Shown: piece by piece, positions 34,835-44,800 of the stretch
Layout: each line of letters begins with the position of its first letter
How positions within the stretch are numbered: the first letter of the stretch is position 1
From: Enterovibrio gelatinilyticus
GTDB lineage: Bacteria; Pseudomonadota; Gammaproteobacteria; Enterobacterales; Vibrionaceae
Length of the DNA: 64,000 bases
Direction: 5' to 3'
NCBI RefSeq assembly: GCF_028683095.1
Contig: NZ_JAJUBC010000001.1
Location: forward strand, 124,001 to 188,000
Program-made: the position numbers and the translations under genes
Notes under the pieces: model-generated
What the model was told of the DNA's origin: nothing
The model's input: only the letters and a program-made list of their open reading frames with translations
Database searches by the model: none

Positions 34835-36754
34835 CTATTCCTTCTGCATCTCTTCGAGTTCTTCCCATCGTTCAAACGCTGCATCTAATTCAGCTTCAAC
34901 CTCACTCAAACGCTGTAAGATTGGCTGAGTCTCCTCAGTGCTTTTCTGGAAGAACGCAGGATCGTTCACCGATTCCTGTAACTGCGATATTTCATTTTCC
35001 AAGTTTTCAAGAAGTTGTGGAAGTGCTTCTAACTCTCTTTGCAACTTGTAAGACAGTTTTTTGCCAACTTTCACACTTTCAGTTTGTTTTTTAGGCGCAT
35101 CCTCTTTTGGTGCGTCTTTCTTTGCTTTAGGTTTATCGGCTCCAATTGTCTGACGATAGTTTTCACGTTGCTGCATTGCGTCATGATAACCACCCACAAA
35201 CTTATGAATAACACCGTCCCCTTCGAACACCCAACTATGTGTCACGGTGTTATCAACAAACTGACGATCGTGACTCACCAACAACAATGTACCCTGATAG
35301 TTGGCAAGTAATTCTTCCAAAAGTTCCAACGTTTCGATATCCAAATCGTTGGTTGGTTCATCAAGAACCAATAAGTTACATGGTTTAAGGAAAATTCGCG
35401 CAAGCAATAGACGGTTTTTCTCGCCTCCAGAAAGAGCTTTCACAGGCGTTCGCGCGCGGCGTGGATGGAACAGGAAGTCTTGTAGATAACCAAGTACGTG
35501 GCGTTTACGTCCACCCACCTCAACTTCCATCTTGCCTTCTGCTAAGTTATCGACCACGGTTTTCTCAGGGTCGAGCTTTTCACGATATTGGTCAAAGTAA
35601 GCCACTTCGAGCTTTGTACCGACATGAAATTTACCTGTTTCTGACGTCAGATTACCCAGCATCAGCTTCAGTAAGGTACTTTTACCACAACCATTAGGCC
35701 CAATCAGCGCAATACGGTCACCACGCATCACATTAAAGCTAAAGTCTTCAATTAAGTTCTTACCATCAAACTTAAAGCTGATGTCTTTCGCTTCAAATAC
35801 AATTTTGCCCGACTTAACCGCTTCATCAACCATGATGTTAGCATTACCTAACACTTCAACACGCTCTGAACGTTCACGGCGAAGCTGTTTAAGAGCACGC
35901 ACACGGCCTTCGTTACGGGTACGACGGGCTTTGATACCTTGGCGAATCCAGGTCTCTTCTTGAGCTAGTTTCTTATCAAACTCGGCGTTCTGATCAGCTT
36001 CAACGCGAAGCGCCTCTTCTTTACCTTCGAGATACTTCTCGTAGTCGCCCGGCCATGAAGACAACTGACCACGGTCCAAATCAACGATACGCGTTGCCAT
36101 AGAACGGATAAATGCACGGTCATGCGAGATAAAGATAATCGCGCCTTTGAAGTCTTTGAGGAAGTTCTCTAGCCACAAGATCGTCGCAACGTCTAGGTGG
36201 TTAGTCGGCTCATCCAGCAGAAGGACATCAGGTTCACACACAAGAGCGCGTGCGAGTGCAGCTTTACGTTGCCAACCACCTGATAATTCGGACAGCCTCT
36301 TCGAACCATCCAGCTTTAGCGCATCAAGCACCATGGTTAGTTGGTTTTCGAAATGCCAAGCGCCGCTATGATCGAGTTGATCCTGCACTCTAGCAAGTCG
36401 ATTAATGTTCTTCTCACTAGGGTCCGTTTCCATCAGCCCGAGCAATTCGTGGTACTGCTTAAGTAGCGCACCAGCTTCTGCCAAACCTTCAGACACGTAG
36501 TCGACTACCGTCCCTTCCGCATCACGCGGTGGATCTTGCTCTAAACGAGAGACTTTCAAATCTTGTTGACGATTAATACTGCCGTCATCCAGTTGCACCG
36601 TTCCGTGAATGACTTTCATTAAAGTCGATTTACCGGCGCCATTTCGACCGACGAGACACACACGCTCATTAGGCTGCAATACAAATTCTGCGTGATCGAG
36701 TAAAGGGTTGTCGCCATAAGCGAGTTGAGCGTTGGTGATGTTAATCAATGCCAT
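34835..36754 (-). CDS. uup: ABC-F family ATPase Uup
   Basis: A 639-residue soluble protein with two ABC ATPase domains and no membrane helices. Walker A motifs are GRNGAGKST (about 37) and GPNGCGKST (about 350), with signatures LSGGWQRK and LSGGEKNR. A C-terminal coiled coil (about 555-639) is typical of Uup, which binds branched DNA or ribosomes. The stop overlaps nothing but is 2 bp from the DUF3466 start; the 5' end overlaps the glutaredoxin-like gene by 14 bp. Confidence 0.95.
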   Translation of the reverse strand: MALINITNAQLAYGDNPLLDHAEFVLQPNERVCLVGRNGAGKSTLMKVIHGTVQLDDGSINRQQDLKVSRLEQDPPRDAEGTVVDYVSEGLAEAGALLKQYHELLGLMETDPSEKNINRLARVQDQLDHSGAWHFENQLTMVLDALKLDGSKRLSELSGGWQRKAALARALVCEPDVLLLDEPTNHLDVATILWLENFLKDFKGAIIFISHDRAFIRSMATRIVDLDRGQLSSWPGDYEKYLEGKEEALRVEADQNAEFDKKLAQEETWIRQGIKARRTRNEGRVRALKQLRRERSERVEVLGNANIMVDEAVKSGKIVFEAKDISFKFDGKNLIEDFSFNVMRGDRIALIGPNGCGKSTLLKLMLGNLTSETGKFHVGTKLEVAYFDQYREKLDPEKTVVDNLAEGKMEVEVGGRKRHVLGYLQDFLFHPRRARTPVKALSGGEKNRLLLARIFLKPCNLLVLDEPTNDLDIETLELLEELLANYQGTLLLVSHDRQFVDNTVTHSWVFEGDGVIHKFVGGYHDAMQQRENYRQTIGADKPKAKKDAPKEDAPKKQTESVKVGKKLSYKLQRELEALPQLLENLENEISQLQESVNDPAFFQKSTEETQPILQRLSEVEAELDAAFERWEELEEMQKE

Positions 36755-36995
36755 GTTTAACTAACCATGTTGTTAAAGCGAAAGAATCAAAAGGCCAGTT
36801 CAGTTCTTCAATCACTGAGCCGTCTTGGGTTTGAAATGAGATAACAGGAATAGTGACGCCGTAACGAGAAAACAGCGTGTCATCAAACGCAATGTCTATA
36901 ACGTTCAAAGCAGCGGTTTTACCCGCTGCTTGATACAAAGCCATTGCCTCTTCACAAAGGTGACACCCTTCCGTGCTGTAGAGGACTAAGGCCAT
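36741..36995 (-). CDS. Glutaredoxin-like (DUF836) protein
   Basis: An 84-residue thioredoxin-fold protein with the redox motif STEGCHLCEEA near residue 8 (CxxC) and the cis-proline region GVTIPVI. This is the short DUF836/glutaredoxin-like family, which usually sits between rlmL and uup in Vibrio. Its ATG shares one base with the rlmL stop region. The redox partner is unknown. Confidence 0.85.
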   Translation of the reverse strand: MALVLYSTEGCHLCEEAMALYQAAGKTAALNVIDIAFDDTLFSRYGVTIPVISFQTQDGSVIEELNWPFDSFALTTWLVKHGID

Positions 36996-39127
36996 TAACC
37001 TTCCTTGTGGGTAATAATCCAGCAGTTATGGATCTGCTTGTTACGTTCAAAATCCAATGGAATTGAACGATGTGTAATATTCTGAGCAGATAGACCGAGC
37101 TCGCTGAGTGCTTCAAGGTCCATCTTAAAGTTACGTTTATTGTTCGAGAACACGATCTCGCCGCCTTGACGCAAAAGACGCTTAAGGTCTGACATCAGTT
37201 TGATGTGGTCGCGCTGTACATCGAAGTTATCTTCCATTCGCTTAGAGTTCGAGAACGTCGGCGGGTCGATGAAGATAAGATCATACTGGTTTTGCTCGCT
37301 CTCGAGCCATTTCAGGCAATCAGCATGAATGTATTGATGTTGACGGCCAACTTTGCCATTCAACTTCATGTTACGTTCAGCCCAAGCAAGGTAAGTCTTA
37401 GACATATCAACCGTCGTGGTTGATTTAGCCCCGCCTACTGCTGCGTGAACAGTCGCGGTACCGGTGTAAGCGAACAAGTTAAGGAAATCCTTACCTTGTG
37501 CTTTCTCACCAAGCATCTTGCGCGTATAGCGGTGATCAAGGAACAAACCAGTGTCAAGGTAGTCTTGAAGGTTTACTTCCAACGTGACGTTGTATTCAGT
37601 CACCTCGATGAAGCGCTTAGCTTCACCCAGTTTCTGATACTGATTCGTGCCTTTTTGCTTTTCACGTGTTTTCAAAATCACGTTATTCGCATTCACACCA
37701 GTAATAGCGATCGTAGCGCGAACTGTGTCCATCAATCGGCGGCGAGCTGTTTCTTCTGGAATGGTTTTAGGTGGCGCATATTCCTGAATCACGATGCTGT
37801 CGTTGTAGCGATCAATTGCAACGTTATAGTCAGGCAAATCGGAATCATATAAGCGGTAGCATTGAACACCCTGCTGTTTCGCCCATTTTTCCAATTTTTT
37901 AAGGTTCTTGCGAAGACGGTTTGAAAACTCAGGTGCAACGTCTGGTTGACTAACCACACCTTCTGGTGACACTGTCACCTCGCCACGTGCAGTGATCTGA
38001 TAAGTTTTCATCTCACAATCAAGTGCGCCGTTACGCAACTTGTAGGTGCTTTCAGCGCGCATACGAATACAACTCAGTAATTCGTTAGAACCTGAATAGA
38101 TGGATGCCACAGAACCTTTAAATTGCGTTTTAAGCTGAACACCTAATTGTGTATACAGTGCAATCAGCCCTGGGGTTGTACCCAGACGCTCACCATAAGG
38201 CGGATTACAGATGATATGCCCTTCACCAAACCCTTCAGGGTTTTGCAAAGTACTTGCATCTGCTTCTTCAAATTGGATAAGACTACCAACACCCGCGCGG
38301 TTTGCATTCGCTTTTGCGGTTTCAAGTACGCGACGATCGTTATCAAAGCCAAAGAAACGCGTTTCGCATTTCGCTGGGCCTTTCTTCGATAGGAAGGTCA
38401 CTTCTGCGTGGACTTCCATCCACTCTTCACGATTGAATGATTTCAGTGACTCAAAGCCCCAACGCTTGCGCTTTAGACCTGGAGCAACTTGAGCAGCAAT
38501 CATAGCGGCTTCAATAAGCAGAGTCCCTGAACCACACATTGGGTCTAGAAGAGGTTTCTCTGGCGTCCAGCCACTTTTCATCACCAGCGCTGCTGCATTG
38601 GTTTCACGCAGTGGTGCTGCACCGGCTTCAGTGCGGTAACCGCGCTGATGCAAGCCGCTACCAACCATGTCGATGCCAAGAAGGCCGTCTTCACGAGACA
38701 AGCGCATGTGAATGCGCAGATCGGGTTGCTCACGGTCGATACTTGGGCGCTCGCGGTCAGCTTTGATGAAGCGATCGACAATCGCGTCTTTCACTTTCAA
38801 CGCGCCGTATTGACTGTTACGGATTTCACGGTTTGTACCGTTGAAGTCGACAGCAATGCGCTTCTTCTCGCTAAAATATTCTGGCCAGTTAATGGCAGTA
38901 GCACCCAGATACAGGTCCATGTCATCACGCACGGTGAACTCGCTTAGTACGAGAATGAAGCGTGATGCAGTGCGGCTCCATAGACAGCACTTGTAGAGGG
39001 TTTTCTCATCTGCTTTAAAGCGTACGCCCGCATTAACCGCTTTAACGCTGCTTGCGCCAAATTGTTCGAGTTCTTCTGCAAGCAGGTTTTCGAGTCCGCG
39101 AGAGGTGATAGCTAAATATTGATTCAT
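36995..39127 (-). CDS. rlmL: 23S rRNA methyltransferase RlmKL
   Basis: A fused methyltransferase that makes m2G2445 and m7G2069 in 23S rRNA. The 710-residue product has an N-terminal THUMP domain, the RlmL methyltransferase with [14 protein letters not shown] and [11 protein letters not shown], and a C-terminal RlmK methyltransferase with [15 protein letters not shown] and [11 protein letters not shown]. The ATG at 39127 is chosen because the family starts [11 protein letters not shown]; the longer frame to 39235 adds unlike sequence. A matS site lies inside at 37966-37978. Confidence 0.95.
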   Translation of the reverse strand: MNQYLAITSRGLENLLAEELEQFGASSVKAVNAGVRFKADEKTLYKCCLWSRTASRFILVLSEFTVRDDMDLYLGATAINWPEYFSEKKRIAVDFNGTNREIRNSQYGALKVKDAIVDRFIKADRERPSIDREQPDLRIHMRLSREDGLLGIDMVGSGLHQRGYRTEAGAAPLRETNAAALVMKSGWTPEKPLLDPMCGSGTLLIEAAMIAAQVAPGLKRKRWGFESLKSFNREEWMEVHAEVTFLSKKGPAKCETRFFGFDNDRRVLETAKANANRAGVGSLIQFEEADASTLQNPEGFGEGHIICNPPYGERLGTTPGLIALYTQLGVQLKTQFKGSVASIYSGSNELLSCIRMRAESTYKLRNGALDCEMKTYQITARGEVTVSPEGVVSQPDVAPEFSNRLRKNLKKLEKWAKQQGVQCYRLYDSDLPDYNVAIDRYNDSIVIQEYAPPKTIPEETARRRLMDTVRATIAITGVNANNVILKTREKQKGTNQYQKLGEAKRFIEVTEYNVTLEVNLQDYLDTGLFLDHRYTRKMLGEKAQGKDFLNLFAYTGTATVHAAVGGAKSTTTVDMSKTYLAWAERNMKLNGKVGRQHQYIHADCLKWLESEQNQYDLIFIDPPTFSNSKRMEDNFDVQRDHIKLMSDLKRLLRQGGEIVFSNNKRNFKMDLEALSELGLSAQNITHRSIPLDFERNKQIHNCWIITHKEG
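37966..37978. other. matS site (MatP binding), inside rlmL
   Basis: GTGACACTGTCAC fits the consensus GTGACRNYGTCAC exactly. Confidence 0.87.
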
Positions 39128-40085
39128 GGAAATGTATTCTGAGGGATTTTGCGCGGGATTATACCTGATTTCGTGACGTAGCGCTCTATCCCGCAGGCAT
39201 TTCTTTTTTCGGTGATTTGCCACCGTAACAAGCATAAAAGCCTTCGTTCGGTTTTACTCCCATTTAACCAACTCCCATGCCATACATCCTGTTATCCACA
39301 GTGATGTAAAAACCAAAACACTGTTTCCATAAGGAAACTATCCTCTTCCTTCACTAACCTTCCTAGTCCCAATCACAAACATAAGTAAATCGTGAATGCT
39401 GACATCTTCAATCTGTATATGAAGTGAGCACACACTTATTCACAGAAGCGTTGTTTATAAGATTATAGATGTAAGAGTAAAGTGGCCATCTTTCCTAAAT
39501 GGAAATCAATTTACACCCGAAAATCTGGTATATACCAGAGACACGGCAACCTCAGTTTAAACGTGATAAATAGGGAAATTTCACTAGAAATGTTTCTATG
39601 GATTATCAATAAATGGCGATTTCATATGCAATCAAACTAGAAACGAGGCCGATTCTGATAGCAATTACGTGATAAAGATCACGTAATTATTTGCATGCAA
39701 AGCGACCATCTGCGGTGGGAATTCTCATATTTGCATATAAGTGAGACAACGAAATCGCATGGGCACAGGTGATGAGATTGAGATTATGCGGATAGATTAA
39801 GGGAAATAATGATACAAGCACTCGCCTCTGTTTCAATGCAAGGCGTATCTGCTCGCTTATTTTAGCAACAATATTGCTCGGTACTCATCCCCCATATGCG
39901 CACCATAACCACATCTAAATAACTTATAACAGCGCCATCGTTTCGCGTATACGACACAAGATAGCGCAACTTGCATTAACTAATGGATGGTCCAGGTATG
40001 TATGTAGGGAGTGTCTGTTACAACCGTATGTCGGTACAAGAAATCGGTAACGAGGAGCAGATTGGATTGGGAAGGAAAGAAAAGA
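39128..40085. other. Gene-free region with inverted repeats
   Basis: About 960 bp with no supported gene. It contains GTTTCC/GGAAAC at 39323-39338, TTTCC/GGAAA at 39491-39505, and an 11-bp perfect inverted repeat at 39663-39688. A short open frame of 18 codons near 39809, behind AAGGGAAATA, could be a leader peptide but is not supported otherwise. The left part presumably carries the rlmL promoter. A small RNA could lie here; none was recognised. Confidence 0.4.
39663..39688. promoter_or_regulatory. Perfect 11-bp inverted repeat, CRP-like
   Basis: Arms AATTACGTGAT and ATCACGTAATT around AAAG. The core has the GTGA-N6-TCAC spacing of a CRP site, and its half-sites CGTGA/TCACG are the same as at 25485-25500. 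No gene start is close, so the regulated unit is unclear. Confidence 0.5.
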
Positions 40086-40112
40086 GGCTGATAGAGAAAT
40101 CTCTATCAGCCT
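40086..40112 (-). terminator. Terminator of zapC
   Basis: An 11-bp stem, GGCTGATAGAG / CTCTATCAGCC with loop AAAT, overlapping the zapC stop codon and followed on the minus strand by TCTTTTCTTT. Confidence 0.75.
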
Positions 40113-40654
40113 ACCAACGCATAATGACCACTGCCGCTATCGTATTGCTGTTGGTATATTGATAGCCGATCATTCATTACTTTAATAGCTTCACAGAACC
40201 GCATTTGTTTTGTGTCAGTCAGTGCCAATGGTGACTCGCCTGCATGTATACACAATGAAGCGATACCTGCATTTTCAATCACCAAAAAGGATTCACTGCC
40301 GTGCTCAGTTTTCAATGTCACAAGCGAGCCAGCTTCTGCGGCTGAGTACCCTTCTTGTTCCTTAAAAAACCAGCTTTTTGGTAGGAGCGGTTTATGGAAG
40401 CGATTTGCTGCCACTGCGTTCAAAACGAGTTCGGCCTTGCGAGGGCCTGATAGAGAAAGCGCATCTACTGCATCAAAATACGCTTGAAAAAGTGATGCGT
40501 CATCAACTGAAAATGGGGTTTCAGCAAACGCATCGGGGATGAGCTGTTTGCATTCAATGGCGACTTGGAAAACCATGTCTTCGCCCAAATCTAGCATCAA
40601 TGCTTGTGCTTCATTATCGAAGTACCACTTCCATGCGTTATTTGGTTTCAACAT
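40106..40654 (-). CDS. zapC: Cell division protein ZapC
   Basis: ZapC binds FtsZ filaments and promotes bundling at the division ring. The 182-residue protein has the family N-terminus KPNNAWKWYFDNE and the block LLPKSWFFKE. The ATG at 40654 follows GGAG at 8 bp and gives the usual start. Gene order rlmL-zapC-pyrD is typical of Vibrio. A terminator overlaps the stop codon. Confidence 0.9.
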   Translation of the reverse strand: MLKPNNAWKWYFDNEAQALMLDLGEDMVFQVAIECKQLIPDAFAETPFSVDDASLFQAYFDAVDALSLSGPRKAELVLNAVAANRFHKPLLPKSWFFKEQEGYSAAEAGSLVTLKTEHGSESFLVIENAGIASLCIHAGESPLALTDTKQMRFCEAIKVMNDRLSIYQQQYDSGSGHYALVG

Positions 40655-40738
40655 CGTGTTCGCTCCTGCGTTTGCAGAGAATCGGTCCGTGACCACTGAA
40701 TAAAAGGTGCTTTGGAAGAAGTGTAATCGGGTTGAGAT

Positions 40739-40771
40739 AAAAAAAAAGGGGAAGTAAACTCCCCCTTTTTG
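40739..40771 (-). terminator. Terminator of pyrD
   Basis: Stem AAGGGG / CCCCTT-type hairpin around GAGTTTACT on the minus strand, followed by nine T. Confidence 0.8.
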
Positions 40772-40792
40772 TTGGATTCTTATTTATTTTGA

Positions 40793-41803
40793 TTAAATAT
40801 TTCTAACGATATCTTTAACCAAACGTGGACCGTGGTAGATAAATCCAGAATAAACTTGAACAAGCTCCGCGCCTGCCATCATTTTTTCTTTTGCAGCCAT
40901 CACTGAGTCAACACCACCTACACCAATGATTGGCAACTTGCCATTCAATTCTTGATGTAGACGACGGATCACTTCCGTACTCTTATTTTGAACAGGACGA
41001 CCACTCAACCCACCCGCTTCATGAGCGTGAGGCATCCCCTCAACCATGGTGCGATCTAACGTAGTGTTGGTAGCGATTACACCATCAATATTGTGACGTA
41101 CTAACGCATCAGCAACTTGTACCAATTCGTCTTCGCTCATATCTGGTGCGATCTTCAATGCAACGGGGACATACTTGCCACGACTATTCGCTAACTCCCC
41201 TTGGCGCACTTTCAATGCAGCAAGAAGATCATCAAGCGCATCTCCATATTGCAGAGAACGAAGCCCAGGTGTATTTGGTGAAGAAATGTTTACTGCGATA
41301 TAACCTGCATGGTCATAGACCTTATCCATACAGATCAGATAATCGTCCTTGCCGTTTTCTAATGGCGTGTCTTTATTCTTGCCAATGTTAATACCAATGA
41401 TACCGTCGTATTTGGCTTTTTTAACATTTTCAACCAGCGCATCGACACCGTGATTATTGAAACCCATACGGTTGATAATGCCTTCGGCAGGAATGACGCG
41501 GAAAAGACGTGGTTTATCATTACCATCTTGTGCTTTAGGCGTTACCGTCCCTACTTCAATAGAGCCGAATCCCATTGCACCAAATGCATCAATACATTCG
41601 CCGTTCTTATCTAAACCTGCTGCGAGCCCAACTGGGTTTTTGAAATGCAATCCCATGACCTGAACGGGACGAGGAGGTAAGTTTTGACGATAAAAAATAT
41701 CGAGAGGAGTACCAGTGAAGCGAGATAAATTCTTGATTGCCAGCTCATGAGCATGCTCTGGGTCTAACTGAAAAATTGCCGATCTGGCGAGGCGGTACAT
41801 CAT
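40793..41803 (-). CDS. pyrD: Dihydroorotate dehydrogenase (quinone) PyrD
   Basis: Class 2 membrane-associated dihydroorotate dehydrogenase of pyrimidine synthesis. The 336-residue protein has the N-terminal quinone-side helix ([22 protein letters not shown]), FMN-binding strands such as [11 protein letters not shown], and the catalytic serine region [11 protein letters not shown]. Two adjacent ATGs (41803, 41800) follow GGAGG; either may be used. The length is standard. Confidence 0.96.
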   Translation of the reverse strand: MMYRLARSAIFQLDPEHAHELAIKNLSRFTGTPLDIFYRQNLPPRPVQVMGLHFKNPVGLAAGLDKNGECIDAFGAMGFGSIEVGTVTPKAQDGNDKPRLFRVIPAEGIINRMGFNNHGVDALVENVKKAKYDGIIGINIGKNKDTPLENGKDDYLICMDKVYDHAGYIAVNISSPNTPGLRSLQYGDALDDLLAALKVRQGELANSRGKYVPVALKIAPDMSEDELVQVADALVRHNIDGVIATNTTLDRTMVEGMPHAHEAGGLSGRPVQNKSTEVIRRLHQELNGKLPIIGVGGVDSVMAAKEKMMAGAELVQVYSGFIYHGPRLVKDIVRNI

Positions 41804-41812
41804 GTAACCTCC

Positions 41813-41839
41813 AAAAAAAAGCCCCGTATAAACGGGGCT
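41813..41839 (-). terminator. Terminator of the glutamate dehydrogenase gene
   Basis: Stem GCCCCGT / ACGGGGC with loop ATAA, and eight T on the minus strand, just after the gene at 41862. Confidence 0.88.
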
Positions 41840-41861
41840 GTATTATCAACACTTTGTCGAT

Positions 41862-44800
41862 CTAATTCAAATTTAAAAGTGTAAGTTCCCGCAATGCAAC
41901 GGAGAATTTAGCAAATTCGTGGGCTGTGCCTACTTTAAACTCAGCAACAATGCTTTCCCAACGCCCCAAATTCACCGCATGCTCAACCATCCAAGACTCG
42001 AGACCCAACTCTGCACTCTCACCTTTATTCATATCTTCGAGGATATGCGCGGTCAAAACACGTTGTTGCCAATCAAGATCTTCTCGGAATGAAGCGCGAG
42101 CCAATGCTTGCCAATGGTTTTCCACTGGTTGATTGGTGATTTGTTTGAGGAACCAATGCAATGACAAGGTATCGCCCAATACAAAGTACAAACGCGCAAC
42201 CACATCGAATGGTTTGTTCATCTGCTCAGAAACTTGCGCCAAATCAAGACCAGCAAACAAGCTGCTCAAACGGGCAACCTTATCGGCAATTGCCTTTGGC
42301 ACACCAAGAACAATGTACTCTTCCGCTTGCTCTTCGTGTTCTTTGATTTCAGCCGGAACCAAATAAGTTTCTAGGTTATCCGTTAAGTTCTTAACCGCAG
42401 GTTTATAGAACGCAACTTGATCCTCTATGCCCTTGCCTTTCATTGGATTACGCAAGATCCAACGCGATGCTCGACGAAGCATGCGACGACAGCGGTACAT
42501 TACGGCGTATTGCACCTGTGCAGGCAATTGATTGTCGAGCGCACGAATGTCTTCAAAGGTCTTGTCGAACTCAAAGACTTCATTGGCAATCGCATAAGCA
42601 GAAGCAATGTCACCGACGCTCGCGCCTGTTTCATCTTGCATACGAGTGACAAAATTAAAGCCCATCACGTTCGACATTTGGTTCGCCAACGTTGTAGCAA
42701 TGATTTCACCACGTAGCGGGTGCGTTTCCATCGCTTCTCGATAGTTACACTGTAACTCTTTCGGGAAGTAAGCCGGTAACATTTTGCCAAAGTGCGGGTC
42801 TTGAGTGATTTGCTCAACCACTAGTTGCTCTTTTAGCACCATTTTACCGTAAGCCACCAGCACCGCCACTTCTGGGCGAGTCAAACCTGTACCGTGTAGT
42901 TGGCGTTCAGCCAACGTTTCATCATCAGGTAAGTACTCCAATTGTCGATCAAGCTTGCCGTCTTTTTCCAAATAATGAATAAAGCGGATTTGTTCTTTCA
43001 ACAGTGCAGCTTTTTGATTACTGGTCACAGAAATGGATTCGCTCTGGCAATACGCATCATCCAATACGATATCGCCAACTTCATCTTCCATTCGTTCTAG
43101 CAATTCATTGCGTTGCTTATAGGTAAGATCCCCTGCTGCAACCAAACCATTGAGCAAGATCTTGATGTTAACTTCATTATCCGAGCAATCAACACCACCC
43201 ACGTTGTCAATGAAGTCAGTATTCACCAGACCGCCATTCATCGCGAATTCGATACGGCCTAACTGAGTCATACCCAAGTTGCCGCCTTCACCGATGATTT
43301 TAGCTCCGAGCTCATTGCCGTTCAAACGCAGACCGTCGTTGGCGCGGTCACCCACCTCGGTATGCGTTTCAGACTCGGATTTCACATAGGTACCAATACC
43401 ACCATTCCAAAGCAGATCCGTTTTTGATTTCAGGATCTGTTTGATCAACTCGTTTGGCGCCATTGATTGCTTACGCACGCCCAACATCTTCTGAATTTCT
43501 GGAGATAAATCGATAGATTTCGCTTTGCGCGAGAAAATACCACCACCCTTAGAAATCAGTTTCGTGTTGTAGTCTTCCCAACTTGAACGAGGAAGCTTGA
43601 ACAAACGATCGCGCTCTACCCACGATTTTGCTGAATCCGGTGTTGGATCAATAAATATATGGAGGTGGTTAAACGCGGCTTGTAAGCGGATATGCTTAGA
43701 CAGCAACATGCCATTACCAAACACGTCACCCGCCATATCACCAATGGCTACACAGGTGAAATCTGTTTCTTGGCAGTCAATACCAATTTCACGGAAGTGA
43801 CGTTTTACCGATTCCCAACCACCTTTAGCGGTGATACCCATCGCTTTGTGATCGTAACCATTCGAACCACCTGAAGCGAACGCATCACCCAACCAGAAGT
43901 TGTATTCTTCAGATACCGAGTTAGCAAGATCCGAGAACGTCGCCGTCCCTTTATCTGCTGCAACAACCAAGTATGGGTCATCTTCATCATGGCGTACTAC
44001 ATTGACTGGCGGCGTTAACTCGCCTTCAATGATGTTGTCCGTAATGTCGAGCAAGCCACGAATAAATATACGGTAGCAACGCTGACCTTCTGCGAAAATT
44101 TCATCTCGACCACTCAGAGAGTGCTGCTTTTTACAAACAAAGCCACCTTTTGCTCCAACAGGAACGATAACTGTGTTCTTAACCTGCTGAGCTTTCACCA
44201 ACCCCAGCACTTCTGTTCGGAAATCTTCTTGACGGTCTGACCAACGAAGACCACCACGTGCAACCTTGCCACCACGTAAGTGAACACCTTCAATGTCTGG
44301 TGAATAGACGAAGATCTCAAAGAATGGAACAGGTTTTGGAATTTCAGGGATGTTTGAAGGCTGCAGTTTCAAAGACAGATAGTCTTTAAACTCCCCCGTC
44401 ACCTCGTCTTTTTGGAAGTAGTTCGTACGTAAAGTCGCAAGGATCATTTCCATGTAACGACGGATAATACGATCATCATCCAAGCTCTCAACGTTCTCGA
44501 GCTCTTCTTCTATCTGAGCGATGATTCGAGCCTGTTCTTTATCACTAGTCTTTGACGGCTTGAAGCGAGTATTAAACAGGTTAACCAGATATTGAGCCAA
44601 ATCAGCATGAGACGCTAACGTGTCTTCGATGTATGTTTGGCTAAATGGGAATGCCACTTGACGCATATAACGAGCATAAGAACGAAGGATCGTGACTTCT
44701 CGCCCTGTTAAACCAGCATTTAGCACCAAACGGTTGAAACCATCGCTTTCTAATCGACCATGCCAAATAGCCGCGAATGCTTCTTGGAAACGATCACGCG

